Shown in pieces: positions 44,330 through 52,071 of a DNA stretch of 64,000 nt. A model generated the notes under the pieces. It was not told where the DNA came from, ran no database searches, and worked only from the letters and a program-made list of their open reading frames with translations. How positions within the stretch are numbered: the first letter of the stretch is position 1; each line of letters opens with the position of its first letter. The DNA is from Aeromonas tecta (GTDB taxonomy: Bacteria > Pseudomonadota > Gammaproteobacteria > Enterobacterales > Aeromonadaceae). The stretch covers positions 786 through 64,785 of the forward strand of contig NZ_CDCA01000036.1 of the NCBI RefSeq assembly GCF_000820185.1, read 5' to 3'. A program made the position numbers and the translations under genes.

Positions 44330-45139
44330 TTACTGGTCTATCTCGTCCAGATATTCGTCCAGATTGCTGTCATCTTGCTGGCCCTTCTGCTGCTTGAGCT
44401 CAGGCTGGCGACCACTCACCTTGCCATCGTTGTACTGCAGATAGAAGTCCTTGGTCAGGGCATAAGGGTCGAGCGCGTTGTCGATGATCCGCTCCTGATC
44501 GATCAGCTTGGAGCGCGTCCCCAATCCATCCAGCGCCCAGTGCACCACCCGCAACGGGAAGGTCAGCAAGGCATAGGGGAAGTAGATGGTATCGATGGTA
44601 TCCCCCACCAACTCACGGGTGGTGGTCGGGCCGTAAATCGGCACCATCACATAGGCACCGTCGCCGATGTCCGCCTTGCCGAGGACGGTATCCATCTCCA
44701 GCATGTTGCGCTCGAGGCCGGCATGCTTGGCCACATCGAAGATCCCGAGCAGGCCTATGGTGGTGTTGATGGTGAAGCGGCCCAGGTTGGTACCCGCTCC
44801 CGGCAGATCCCCCACCAGCAGGTGGTTGACCATGCTGCTCGGCTCATCGAAGTTTTCCACCAGATTGTCGATGCCGTCCTTCACTCCCTGCGGCACATAG
44901 CGGGCATAGCCGTGCACTACGGGACGTGCCACATAGGGTTCCAGCACATCGTAGTTGACCGCCCACATGGCACGGTTGGCACCCTGGAAGGGGTCACGAG
45001 AATCACTGGCCGTGCTGGTCGCCTCGGGGCGATGAGGGGTTTCTTCGAGATCCAGGCTCTCTGGGCCCGGCTTGGGAGGGCCACCCGCACAGCCCCCCAA
45101 TAGCAGCGCCACTGCCAATGCTCCTGAACGCAGATACAT
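44330..45139 (-). CDS. mlaA: Outer-membrane lipoprotein MlaA (VacJ)
   Basis: Part of the Mla system that removes misplaced phospholipids from the outer leaflet of the outer membrane and passes them to MlaC. 269 aa. Signal YLRSGALAVALLLGGCAGG with lipobox LGGC; then DPFQGANRAMWAVNYDVLEP, PQGVKDGIDNLVENFDEPSS, NLGRFTINTTIGLLGIFDVA and YGPTTTRELVGDTIDTIYFP, the classic VacJ core. The C-terminus is a long polar, acidic tail (NLDEYLDEIDQ). Monocistronic; other mla genes are not in this window. Confidence 0.95.
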   Translation of the reverse strand: MYLRSGALAVALLLGGCAGGPPKPGPESLDLEETPHRPEATSTASDSRDPFQGANRAMWAVNYDVLEPYVARPVVHGYARYVPQGVKDGIDNLVENFDEPSSMVNHLLVGDLPGAGTNLGRFTINTTIGLLGIFDVAKHAGLERNMLEMDTVLGKADIGDGAYVMVPIYGPTTTRELVGDTIDTIYFPYALLTFPLRVVHWALDGLGTRSKLIDQERIIDNALDPYALTKDFYLQYNDGKVSGRQPELKQQKGQQDDSNLDEYLDEIDQ

Positions 45140-45185
45140 ATGAAAGTCCTAAGCTTTTTATTGTGAATCAGTATGAATTATAGGT

Positions 45186-45211
45186 GGCCCGCCCCGTCCT
45201 GGGGTCGGGCC
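45186..45211 (-). terminator. Hairpin at the end of the ccm operon
   Basis: GGCCCG.CCCC (45186-45196) pairs with GGGG.CGGGCC (45201-45211), 10 nt after the ccmI stop on the minus strand. No strong T-run. Confidence 0.55.
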
Positions 45212-45220
45212 AAAGGAGTA

Positions 45221-46501
45221 TTAGAGGGCGTGATCGATGCGGATGTCAATCGGCGCTGTCGGAATAGAGGTGGTGGGAACTGTGACGGAGACCCCTTCGA
45301 AGGCCCCCTCTTTGTTCATGACGTTGCCACCACGAGACAAGCGTGCCTTGAATTGCAGCTCGGGATACGCCGCCAGCTTGCTGCCTTCCATCATGGCATC
45401 ACCGTCCCCGAGGGACAGGGTCAGCGGGAAGCCGGGTCCCGGGATGCGTTTGACGGCAATCGGCATGGGTGGGCCATTGGGGATCACCGCAAACACGAAC
45501 AGGTGGGCATCTTCCGGCAGCTGAATACCCGGCGCCAGGGTGATGTGGAGCGGAAACTCCCCCTCTTTCACCGTCAGTGCCTGAGCCGGAGCCTGTGTAC
45601 CGGCCTGCTCGCCTTGTGCAGTCGGTGCCGCGGTCACGGCGATGCCGCGCTGGCGCAGTTGCTGCTCGGCATACTCGATGGAACGCTCCACCATGGTCCT
45701 GCGGGTCGACCCCTGCTCCAGCAGCGGCAGCATCGCCTGCCAGCGACTCAGCGCGGTCTGGAAGTCCTCTTTTTGCAATGCCATGAAGGCATAGACAGAG
45801 CGCGCCTCGATATTGGCAGGATCCTGGGCGATGGCCGCCTGCAGCAGCTGATCGGCCTGGGCTTCCGCTCCCGTCATCATCAGCGCCTGGGCATAGGGCA
45901 CCGCCACCATGGCTTTTTGCGGAGCCAGATCATAGGCCCGCTCCAGCGCCTCGCGCGCCATCTCGGGATCGTTGCCATCCAGAGTCAGCCGCCCCAGCAG
46001 CAGCCAGCCACGATAGTCGTTCGGCTCATCTTTGAGGCGAGTGCGCAACGCCAGCGTGAAGTCCAGCAGATCCTGCTCGGTCACCTCGCTGTTGCGCTCC
46101 ACCAGGATGCGATTACTGAGCTCACCCAGTCGGCTGCTGGCATCCTGCCAGCGCTGCACCTCTTGCCAGGCACCCAGCTTGTAGTAGAGACCGAGGCTCA
46201 CCACCACCAGCACCAGCACCCCCGGGATCCACACCAGACTCTTGCCACCACGGGCGGTCTGCTCCACGTCGGGAATGTCGTCGAGCAGGCTGCGCTGCAG
46301 CTCCACCAGAGATTCCGACTCCTCCGCCAGCACGCCCTGATCACGCTCCTCACCTATCTCCAGCACCCGCTGGCGATAGAGTTGCTTGTTGAGCGCCGAG
46401 CGGCTGATGCTGTGGCTGCCCTCGCCGCGCCACAGCGGCAGGATCAGGGCCAGACTCACCAACACCAGTAGGGCCGCGATCACTATCCAAAATGCGGTCA
46501 T
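45221..46501 (-). CDS. ccmI: Cytochrome c biogenesis protein CcmI
   Basis: A 426-aa inner-membrane protein that holds apocytochrome c for heme attachment. Two N-terminal spans (FWIVIAALLVLVSLALILPL and a second near residue 97-120) flank a cytoplasmic helical loop (NKQLYRQRVLEIGEERDQGV). The periplasmic part has TPR repeats (DYRGWLLLGRLTLDGNDPEM, MAREALERAYDLAPQKAMV) and a C-terminal beta domain. It is the last gene of ccmABCDEFGHI and overlaps ccmH by 4 nt. Confidence 0.93.
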   Translation of the reverse strand: MTAFWIVIAALLVLVSLALILPLWRGEGSHSISRSALNKQLYRQRVLEIGEERDQGVLAEESESLVELQRSLLDDIPDVEQTARGGKSLVWIPGVLVLVVVSLGLYYKLGAWQEVQRWQDASSRLGELSNRILVERNSEVTEQDLLDFTLALRTRLKDEPNDYRGWLLLGRLTLDGNDPEMAREALERAYDLAPQKAMVAVPYAQALMMTGAEAQADQLLQAAIAQDPANIEARSVYAFMALQKEDFQTALSRWQAMLPLLEQGSTRRTMVERSIEYAEQQLRQRGIAVTAAPTAQGEQAGTQAPAQALTVKEGEFPLHITLAPGIQLPEDAHLFVFAVIPNGPPMPIAVKRIPGPGFPLTLSLGDGDAMMEGSKLAAYPELQFKARLSRGGNVMNKEGAFEGVSVTVPTTSIPTAPIDIRIDHAL

Positions 46502-46977
46502 TGTTTCTCTTCCTCGTTGAGCAGGGCGGCCAGCCGGGCCTGCTCTGCGGCGCTCAGGGCGCCCTCAGTCTGCTTGGCGGCGGGGGGACGACGGCGACTG
46601 CGTGCCACCAGGGTCACGACACCGATGACGATGACCAGCAAGGGGCCGAGCCAGAGGATCAGGGTCGAGGCCATCAGCGGCGGATCATACAAGATGAAGT
46701 TGCCGTAGCGGGCCACCATGTAGTCCACCACCTGCTGTTTGTCCTTGCCCTCGCGCACCATCTGGTAGGTCTTGTCACGCAAGTCCTTGGCGAGGCCGGC
46801 GTTGGAGTCGGCGATGTCCTGGTTCTGACACTTGGGACAGCGCAGCTCCTTGGTCAGCTCGCGGAACGTCTGCTCCTGGGCATCGCTGTCGAAGGTATAA
46901 ACGTCGATGGCGGCGCGAGCCTGACCGGCACCAAACAGTCCCGCCAACAGCAGCAGGGAAGCAATAAGCGTTTTCAT
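46498..46977 (-). CDS. ccmH: Cytochrome c-type biogenesis protein CcmH (CycL)
   Basis: A 159-aa thiol oxidoreductase partner that keeps the CXXCH heme site reduced. Signal LIASLLLLAGLFGAGQARA, the redox motif LRCPKCQNQDIADSNAGLAK (CPKC, LRC-x-x-C family), and one span near residue 105-125 (LILWLGPLLVIVIGVVTLVA), then a basic-to-acidic tail. Overlaps ccmI. Confidence 0.95.
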   Translation of the reverse strand: MKTLIASLLLLAGLFGAGQARAAIDVYTFDSDAQEQTFRELTKELRCPKCQNQDIADSNAGLAKDLRDKTYQMVREGKDKQQVVDYMVARYGNFILYDPPLMASTLILWLGPLLVIVIGVVTLVARSRRRPPAAKQTEGALSAAEQARLAALLNEEEKQ

Positions 46978-46988
46978 CGGTCGCTCCC

Positions 46989-47519
46989 TTATTTCATGGC
47001 GTCATAGATGGGTTTGAGGGTCGAGGCCCAGACGTCGGGATTCACATCCCCCACGTGGCGATAGCGGATGATGCCCTGGCTGTCGATGAAGAAGGTCTCG
47101 GGGGCGCCGTAGACGCCGAGATCCAGCCCCAGCATGCCATCGGGATCGTAGAGGTTGACCTGATAAGGGTTGCCAAGCTCCGCCAGCCACTTGATGGCCT
47201 TGTCACGCTCGTCCTTGTAGTTCATGCCGACGATATAGATGCCCTGCCCCGCCAGTTGCTTGAGGTAGGTGTGCTCGCCATAGCAGGTCGGGCACCAGGT
47301 CGCCCAGACGTTGAGCAGCATGGGGCGTCCCTTGAGGATGCTCCTGTCATGCTGCTTGTTGAGGTCATAAATGTCCTGCAGGGTGAACACTGGCACCTCC
47401 TTGTCCACCATCACGGATTCGAGCTTGGTCGGATCGGAATAGAGCCCCTTGAACAGGAACACGGCGCCCATCAGGAAGATGATAAACGGCAGCAGAAATA
47501 ACCAGGTTTTACGGCTCAT
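46989..47519 (-). CDS. ccmG: Thioredoxin-like CcmG (DsbE)
   Basis: A 176-aa membrane-anchored thioredoxin that reduces apocytochrome c disulfides in the periplasm. Anchor KTWLFLLPFIIFLMGAVFLF, then VFTLQDIYDLNKQHDRSILK, active site NVWATWCPTCYGEHTYLKQL (WCPTC) and GVYGAPETFFIDSQGIIRYR. The start at 47519 is set by family length and by AGAGGGA upstream; the 39 extra nt of the open frame lie in the duplicated spacer. It is preceded by two mini-ORFs that copy its own start region. Confidence 0.95.
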   Translation of the reverse strand: MSRKTWLFLLPFIIFLMGAVFLFKGLYSDPTKLESVMVDKEVPVFTLQDIYDLNKQHDRSILKGRPMLLNVWATWCPTCYGEHTYLKQLAGQGIYIVGMNYKDERDKAIKWLAELGNPYQVNLYDPDGMLGLDLGVYGAPETFFIDSQGIIRYRHVGDVNPDVWASTLKPIYDAMK

Positions 47520-47605
47520 GCCTTGGATCCCTCTGCACGGCAGCCATGAAGGCAGCACTTCTCATCAAAAAAGGTCAGAAACAAACACGTTTTACGATGA
47601 TTCAC
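47516..47605 (-). CDS. Mini-ORF 2 between ccmF and ccmG (29 codons)
   Basis: Starts at GTG 47605 (MNHRKTCLFLTFFDEKC...) and ends RAEGSKA, TGA overlapping the ccmG ATG (ATGA). It is a near copy of mini-ORF 1. The N-terminus resembles CcmG (MSRKTWLFLLPF); the C-terminal EGSKA resembles the CcmF end (EESKP). Ribosome site AGAGGGA precedes the start. Translation is plausible; no function is implied. Confidence 0.45.
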   Translation of the reverse strand: MNHRKTCLFLTFFDEKCCLHGCRAEGSKA

Positions 47606-47691
47606 GGCTTGGATCCCTCTGCACGGCAACCATGAAGGCAGCGCTTGTCATCAAAAAAGGTCAGAAACAAACCGGTTTTACGATGATTCAT
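47602..47691 (-). CDS. Mini-ORF 1 between ccmF and ccmG (29 codons)
   Basis: Starts at ATG 47691, overlapping the ccmF stop (ATGA), and reads MNHRKTGLFLTFFDDKR at its start and RAEGSKP at its end; its TGA overlaps the GTG of mini-ORF 2. GAGGAA in the last ccmF codons can serve as ribosome site. The chain of overlaps keeps translation continuous from ccmF to ccmG. Confidence 0.45.
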   Translation of the reverse strand: MNHRKTGLFLTFFDDKRCLHGCRAEGSKP

Positions 47692-49643
47692 GGCTTGGAT
47701 TCCTCTTCTCTGCGACCGAAACGATAGCGCTTGTCCAGCATCGCCAGCACGCCGCCGATGGCCATGAAGACGCCGCCGAACCAGATCCAGCGCACGAATG
47801 GCTTGTAGTAGATCCGCACCGCCCAGGCACCGTTGTCGAGCTGCTCGCCAAGGGCCGCATAGAGATCCCGGGTGATGCCCGCATCGATGGCCGCTTCGGT
47901 CATCGGCATGCGGCTCACCTTGTACATCCGCTTCTCGGGCTTGAGCAGAGCGACCTGCTTGCCGTCTTTATGCACTTCCAGCACGCCCTTGAAGCCGTCG
48001 TAGTTGGGGCCGTTCTTCTCCTTGATGCCGGTGAAGACAAACTCGTAGTCGGCGAACTGCACCCGATCGCCGGCCTGCATGCGCAAGTCCTTCTCGATGC
48101 TGTAGTTCTGGGTGCAGGCGATGCCGATGATGCTGACCGCCAGTCCCACGTGACCGAGGATCATGGCCCAGTGGCTGTTGCCGAGCTTGCGTACCCCGGT
48201 GGCGAAGCTGTGCTTGTGGGTGGCGCGCACCCAGGTCTCCTGCACGCTGGTGATGATGATCCAGGTCCCCAGACCAATACCGAGCGCGGCCCAGGGTTTG
48301 AACTCCCCGGCCAGCAGCAGCGGTAGCAGGAAGGCGGCGGCCAGGCTCAGCACCAGCGCCAATACCACCTTGAGTTTGAGCTCACCCAGCTCCTGGCGAC
48401 GCCAGCGGAACAAGGGGCCCAGCCCCATCAACAAGGCGAAGGGGATGATGAGCCAGCTGTAGATGTGGTTGAAGAAGGGGGTACCGATGGAGATGCTGCC
48501 GAGCCCCAGCTCCTTGTGCACCAGCGGCAACAGGGTGCCGAGCAGCACGGTCAAGAGACCCGCCACCAGCAGGATGTTGTTGCCAAGCAGCAGGGTCTCG
48601 CGGCTCCACAGCTCATGCTTGCCGTGGCTCTTGACCTGGGAGCCCTTGAAGGCGAACAGCAGCAAGGAGGAGCCGATCACCGCCAGCAGGAAGCCGAGGA
48701 TGAACAGACCGCGGGTCGGATCGGAGGCGAAGGCATGCACCGACACCAGCACCCCGGAGCGCACCAGGAAGGTACCGAGCAGACTCAAGGAAAACGCAGA
48801 CAGCGCCAACAGCACAGTCCAGGCCTTGAAGCTGGCGCGCTTCTCGCTCACTGACAGCGAATGCAGCAGCGCCGTGCCCGCCAGCCAGGGCATGAAGGAG
48901 GCGTTTTCTACCGGATCCCAGAACCACCAACCGCCCCAGCCGAGCTCGTAATAGGCCCACCAGGAGCCAAGCACTATGCCGAGCGTCAGGAACACCCAGG
49001 CCGCCATGGTCCAGGGGCGCGACCAGCGCGCCCAGGTGGCATCGAGCCGACCCGTCATCAGGGAGGCGATGGCGAAGGCAAAGGCCACCGAGAAGCCCAC
49101 ATAGCCCATGTAGAGCATGGGCGGATGGAAGATGAGACCGGGATCCTGCAACAGCGGGTTCAAGTCGCGCCCATCCACCGGGAAGTACGGCAGGGTGCGA
49201 GTGAAGGGATCCGAGGTGAACAGCACGAAGGCGGTGAAGCCGACCGAGATGAGGCCCAGCACGCCGAGCACCCGCGCCACCGCATCGAGCGGCAGGCGAC
49301 GGCTGAACAGCGCCACGGCGGCGGTCCAGCCGCCCAGGGTCAGAACCCACAGCAGCAGAGAGCCCTCGTGGGCACCCCATACCGCCGAGATGCGATAGGC
49401 AAGGGGCAGCAGGCTGTTGGAGTTGGTGGCCACATACTGCACGGTGAAGTCGTTGTCCACAAAGGCCCAAGTCAGGCAGAGGAATGACAACAGCAGCAGC
49501 AGGAACTGGGTATAGGCCAGCGGGCGGGCCGCGGACATCATGCCAAGGCGGCCCAATTTGGCGCCAAGCAGCGGGTAGCTGCCCAGCAGTAGCGCGCTGG
49601 CAAACGCCAGGATCAGTGCGAATTGCCCTAATTCAGGGATCAT
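47688..49643 (-). CDS. ccmF: Heme lyase CcmF
   Basis: A 651-aa polytopic protein that attaches heme to CXXCH motifs in the periplasm. The tryptophan-rich WWD-type loop is clear: ELGWGGWWFWDPVENASFMP (near residues 230-250). About fourteen spans and periplasmic His residues are typical (LLLWVLTLGGWTAAVALF, HPPMLYMGYVGFSVAFAFAI). Start ATG 49643 with AAAGGA 9 nt upstream. It is preceded by a 26-codon mini-ORF and followed by two more. Confidence 0.97.
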   Translation of the reverse strand: MIPELGQFALILAFASALLLGSYPLLGAKLGRLGMMSAARPLAYTQFLLLLLSFLCLTWAFVDNDFTVQYVATNSNSLLPLAYRISAVWGAHEGSLLLWVLTLGGWTAAVALFSRRLPLDAVARVLGVLGLISVGFTAFVLFTSDPFTRTLPYFPVDGRDLNPLLQDPGLIFHPPMLYMGYVGFSVAFAFAIASLMTGRLDATWARWSRPWTMAAWVFLTLGIVLGSWWAYYELGWGGWWFWDPVENASFMPWLAGTALLHSLSVSEKRASFKAWTVLLALSAFSLSLLGTFLVRSGVLVSVHAFASDPTRGLFILGFLLAVIGSSLLLFAFKGSQVKSHGKHELWSRETLLLGNNILLVAGLLTVLLGTLLPLVHKELGLGSISIGTPFFNHIYSWLIIPFALLMGLGPLFRWRRQELGELKLKVVLALVLSLAAAFLLPLLLAGEFKPWAALGIGLGTWIIITSVQETWVRATHKHSFATGVRKLGNSHWAMILGHVGLAVSIIGIACTQNYSIEKDLRMQAGDRVQFADYEFVFTGIKEKNGPNYDGFKGVLEVHKDGKQVALLKPEKRMYKVSRMPMTEAAIDAGITRDLYAALGEQLDNGAWAVRIYYKPFVRWIWFGGVFMAIGGVLAMLDKRYRFGRREEESKP

Positions 49644-49720
49644 GAACGATTTCCTTTCGATGGCGCTGCCGCAGCAAGGGCAAGCTGCGGTGAACAGGGG
49701 GCGAGCACAACCGGGATCAT
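49640..49720 (-). CDS. Mini-ORF between ccmE and ccmF (26 codons)
   Basis: Starts ATG 49720 in an ATGA overlap with the ccmE stop and ends with TGA overlapping the ccmF ATG. It reads [19 protein letters not shown] at the start; CcmF begins [17 protein letters not shown]. The first eight bases (ATGATCCC) are identical and the offset is 77 bp, so it may be a strongly diverged copy of the ccmF start. No strong ribosome site of its own; coupling to ccmE is required. Confidence 0.35.
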   Translation of the reverse strand: MIPVVLAPCSPQLALAAAAPSKGNRS

Positions 49721-50208
49721 TGCTGAACCCCCTTCAACTGCGCCTCGGTGTATTCCGGTTTGAAGTGCATGCCGTTGGTGGCATCGGCCACTTCCGGCGG
49801 CATGTAGTTCTCATCGTGCTTGGCCAGCACCTCGAAAGCGGCGACCGTGCTGGCATCCTTGAGAGTGCCCTGCGCGACTATGCCCTGCCCCTCGCGGAAC
49901 AGGTCCGGCAGTATGCCGTCAAATTCCACCGTCACCAGATGGCCGCCATTGTCCACCAGCTTGAAGGAGACTTTAAGACTCTGGGGATCCCGCGCCACCG
50001 AGCCCGGTACCACCAGGCCGCCGATGCGCAGACGTTGTCCCTCTTCCGGCTTGATCTTGTCCGGCCCCTTGCCTTCCACCAGCTCGCTTGGGGTATAGAA
50101 GAGGTCGATGTTCTGGCTGAGGGCATAGAGCACCAGGCCGGTCACGGTGGCGAGGCCGAGGCTTATCGCCAGTATGATGGTGAGGCGTTGTTTGCGTCTC
50201 GGGGTCAT
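49717..50208 (-). CDS. ccmE: Heme chaperone CcmE
   Basis: A 163-aa membrane-anchored OB-fold protein that binds heme covalently and hands it to CcmF. Anchor [20 protein letters not shown], then [60 protein letters not shown] and the heme-binding His in [16 protein letters not shown] (HxxxY, near residue 132). Overlaps ccmD by 4 nt. Confidence 0.97.
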   Translation of the reverse strand: MTPRRKQRLTIILAISLGLATVTGLVLYALSQNIDLFYTPSELVEGKGPDKIKPEEGQRLRIGGLVVPGSVARDPQSLKVSFKLVDNGGHLVTVEFDGILPDLFREGQGIVAQGTLKDASTVAAFEVLAKHDENYMPPEVADATNGMHFKPEYTEAQLKGVQQ

Positions 50209-50411
50209 AGGGTGTTCTCCATCTGCTGGGCCGCCTTGCGACGCGCCTCGCGTACCTGCTTGCTGCGCAATTCATTGAGCAGGCTGCGGGTTTTCAACCG
50301 GGTGGAAATGACGATGCCGACCAGGCAGAGCCCGGTCAGACCGAAGGAGAGCCAGACATAGAAGGCGTAGCCACCCATCGCCATGAAATCACTGAATGAG
50401 GCAAAGTGCAT
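50205..50411 (-). CDS. ccmD: Heme exporter small subunit CcmD
   Basis: A 68-aa protein with one span ([20 protein letters not shown]) and a basic cytoplasmic tail ([20 protein letters not shown]). It stabilises CcmC-CcmE and helps release holo-CcmE. Start ATG 50411 by homology ([20 protein letters not shown]); the longer frame to 50459 overlaps ccmC. Confidence 0.95.
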   Translation of the reverse strand: MHFASFSDFMAMGGYAFYVWLSFGLTGLCLVGIVISTRLKTRSLLNELRSKQVREARRKAAQQMENTL

Positions 50412-50413
50412 GC

Positions 50414-51154
50414 TTACTTCTCCTGCCTGGCAAGATCGATGACCCAGGGGCGATGCCACTCTCGCATCAGCAGCTCATTTCTAAACCGCATCAGAGTCAG
50501 GGCGCCGAGGAAGGTTGCAAACGCCAGGATCATGATGAGCAGGGGCCACAACATCTCGGGGGAGATGGAGGGTTTGTCGAACTTGGTGATGGAGGCGCCC
50601 TGATGCAGGGTATTCCACCACTCGACCGAGTAATGGATGATGGGCAGGTTGATCACCCCCACCAGCGCCAAGATGCCGGCGGCGCGCCCCGCTACCACCT
50701 TGTCACTGAAGGCGTTGTAGAGCGCGATGACACCCAAGTAGAGGAACAGCAAGATAAGCTCGGAGGTGAGACGGGCATCCCAGACCCACCAGGTGCCCCA
50801 CATGGGCTTGCCCCAGGCGGCGCCGGTGAAGAGCGCGATGAAGGTAAACACCGCGCCCACAGGGGCAACGGCGGCCACCGTCATGTCGGCCATGCGCAGC
50901 TGCCACACCAGGCCAATGAAGGCCGCCACCGCCATGGTGGAGTAGGCCCCCATGGAGAGGATGGCGGCGGGCACATGGATGTAGATGATCCTGAAAGAGT
51001 CCCCCTGCTGATAGTCCGAGGGGGCAAACGCCAACCCCCAGACGGTGCCTATGATGAAGGCGAGCAGACTGATTACCGCAAACCAGGGCAGCAAGGACCC
51101 GGCAAGCCGATAGGCTCGCTCGGGTTTGGCATAAGGGTGCAACCATTTCCACAT
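50414..51154 (-). CDS. ccmC: Heme exporter protein CcmC
   Basis: A 246-aa six-span protein that loads heme onto CcmE. The tryptophan-rich motif is AAWGKPMWGTWWVWDARLTS, with periplasmic His ligands in FRIIYIHVPAAILSMGAY and IIHYSVEWWNTLHQG. Start ATG 51154. It is preceded by a 164-bp gap with an FNR-like site, so the ccmC-I part may have its own promoter. Confidence 0.97.
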   Translation of the reverse strand: MWKWLHPYAKPERAYRLAGSLLPWFAVISLLAFIIGTVWGLAFAPSDYQQGDSFRIIYIHVPAAILSMGAYSTMAVAAFIGLVWQLRMADMTVAAVAPVGAVFTFIALFTGAAWGKPMWGTWWVWDARLTSELILLFLYLGVIALYNAFSDKVVAGRAAGILALVGVINLPIIHYSVEWWNTLHQGASITKFDKPSISPEMLWPLLIMILAFATFLGALTLMRFRNELLMREWHRPWVIDLARQEK

Positions 51155-51256
51155 AGCTCACAAAACCTTTCAGTTATTAATTTTATAGTGGCGAGGCTTA
51201 CCATACTCACTGCCGGAAAACATCATATCCCCCGAAAGCAGTAAGCAGCCATCCCC

Positions 51257-51270
51257 TTGATCTATCTCAA
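51257..51270 (-). promoter_or_regulatory. FNR-like site upstream of ccmC
   Basis: On the minus strand, TTGAGATAGATCAA differs from the FNR consensus TTGAT-N4-ATCAA at one position. It lies 103-116 bp before the ccmC start. ccm genes are FNR-regulated in E. coli; here the site would serve an internal promoter. Confidence 0.5.
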
Positions 51271-51276
51271 CTATAC

Positions 51277-51312
51277 ATTCTTAAAAAAGGCCTCAAAAAG
51301 GGCTTTTTGAAT
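51277..51312 (-). terminator. Possible terminator after ccmB
   Basis: On the minus strand, CAAAAAGCCC and GGCCTTTTTT can pair with one mismatch around TTTTTGA and are followed by AAG. It would end a ccmA-ccmB transcript. Confidence 0.5.
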
Positions 51313-51318
51313 AATTAA

Positions 51319-51987
51319 TCAGTTAACGCTGACCCGCAGCGCCGCCGAGATGGCCAATGGCGTCAGGGTCAGCGCCCCGACCAGCATGGCTCCCAGGATC
51401 GCGAGCTGCCCCGCATAGGGCAACCCCATGCCGGCCGCATCGATGGCGGAGGTGGCGAAGATAAGCACCGGGATGTAGAGCGGCAGCAGCAGCAGGCTGA
51501 GCAGTACCCCCCCCTTGCGCAGGCCCGCCGTCAGCGCGACCCCGACCGCCCCGAGCAGACTCAGCACCGGGGTACCGAGTGCCAGGGTTGCCACCACCGC
51601 CAGGTAGGTGTTCATGTCCAGGGAGAGCAAGATGGCGAGCAAAGGGGAGATCAGCAGCAGCGGCAAACCGGTCAGCAGCCAGTGAGCGACCACTTTCGCC
51701 AGCGCCAGCAGCCCGAGCGGATGGGGCATCAACATCATCTGCTCGAGGGCACCGTCGCTGAAGTCATCGCGAAACAACCGCTCCAGTGACAGCATGGCCG
51801 CCAGCAACGCCGCCACCCAGATGATGCCCGGGGCGATGCGGGCCAATAGCTTGGGCTCGGGGCCGATGCCGAGCGGGAACAGGGTGATGACGATGAGGAA
51901 GAACCAGAGCGGGTTGAAGATGTCGGCGCGCTGGCGCAGGGCCATCAGCAGTTCCCGCTGGATCAGGGTCAATACGGCGCTCAGCAT
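51319..51987 (-). CDS. ccmB: Heme exporter protein CcmB
   Basis: A 222-aa six-span permease subunit that forms an ABC complex with CcmA; the complex acts on release of holo-CcmE. Begins MLSAVLTLIQRELLMALRQR; DIFNPLWFFLIVITLFPLGI, SLERLFRDDFSDGALEQMML and LATLALGTPVLSLLGAVGVA are typical. Start ATG 51987. The start region is copied 80 bp upstream in a mini-ORF. Confidence 0.97.
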   Translation of the reverse strand: MLSAVLTLIQRELLMALRQRADIFNPLWFFLIVITLFPLGIGPEPKLLARIAPGIIWVAALLAAMLSLERLFRDDFSDGALEQMMLMPHPLGLLALAKVVAHWLLTGLPLLLISPLLAILLSLDMNTYLAVVATLALGTPVLSLLGAVGVALTAGLRKGGVLLSLLLLPLYIPVLIFATSAIDAAGMGLPYAGQLAILGAMLVGALTLTPLAISAALRVSVN

Positions 51988-52067
51988 TGCGTTGTTCCTG
52001 CCATCAGCTGGATGAGAACGGAGGTTTTCAGGGTGATCTGTAGCAGATCCTGTTTGGCGCTCGGCAT
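51981..52067 (-). CDS. Mini-ORF between ccmA and ccmB (28 codons)
   Basis: Starts ATG 52067, 4 bp after the ccmA stop, with a very good ribosome site (AGGAG, 7 nt). It reads MPSAKQDLLQITLKTSVLIQ at the start and ends GTTQC with TGA overlapping the ccmB ATG by a few bases. The first codons (ATGCCGAGCGCC) match the ccmB start (ATGCTGAGCGCC), and VLIQ-LMA resembles the ccmB LIQRELLMA, so it is probably an old 80-bp duplication of the ccmB start. Confidence 0.55.
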   Translation of the reverse strand: MPSAKQDLLQITLKTSVLIQLMAGTTQC

Positions 52068-52071
52068 CGAC

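Larger units (their letters stand above)
47508..47700 (-). repeat. 86-bp tandem duplication at the ccmF/ccmG junction
   Basis: The unit is repeated with an exact 86-bp offset: the shared GCTTGGATCC-type motif occurs at 47522 (start of ccmG), 47608 and 47694. Each copy contains a ribosome site, a start codon (ATG or GTG) and the first codons of a ccmG-like N-terminus (TCATCGTAAAACCGG versus ccmG CCGTAAAACCTGG on the minus strand), then the end of a ccmF-like C-terminus. Confidence 0.9.
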
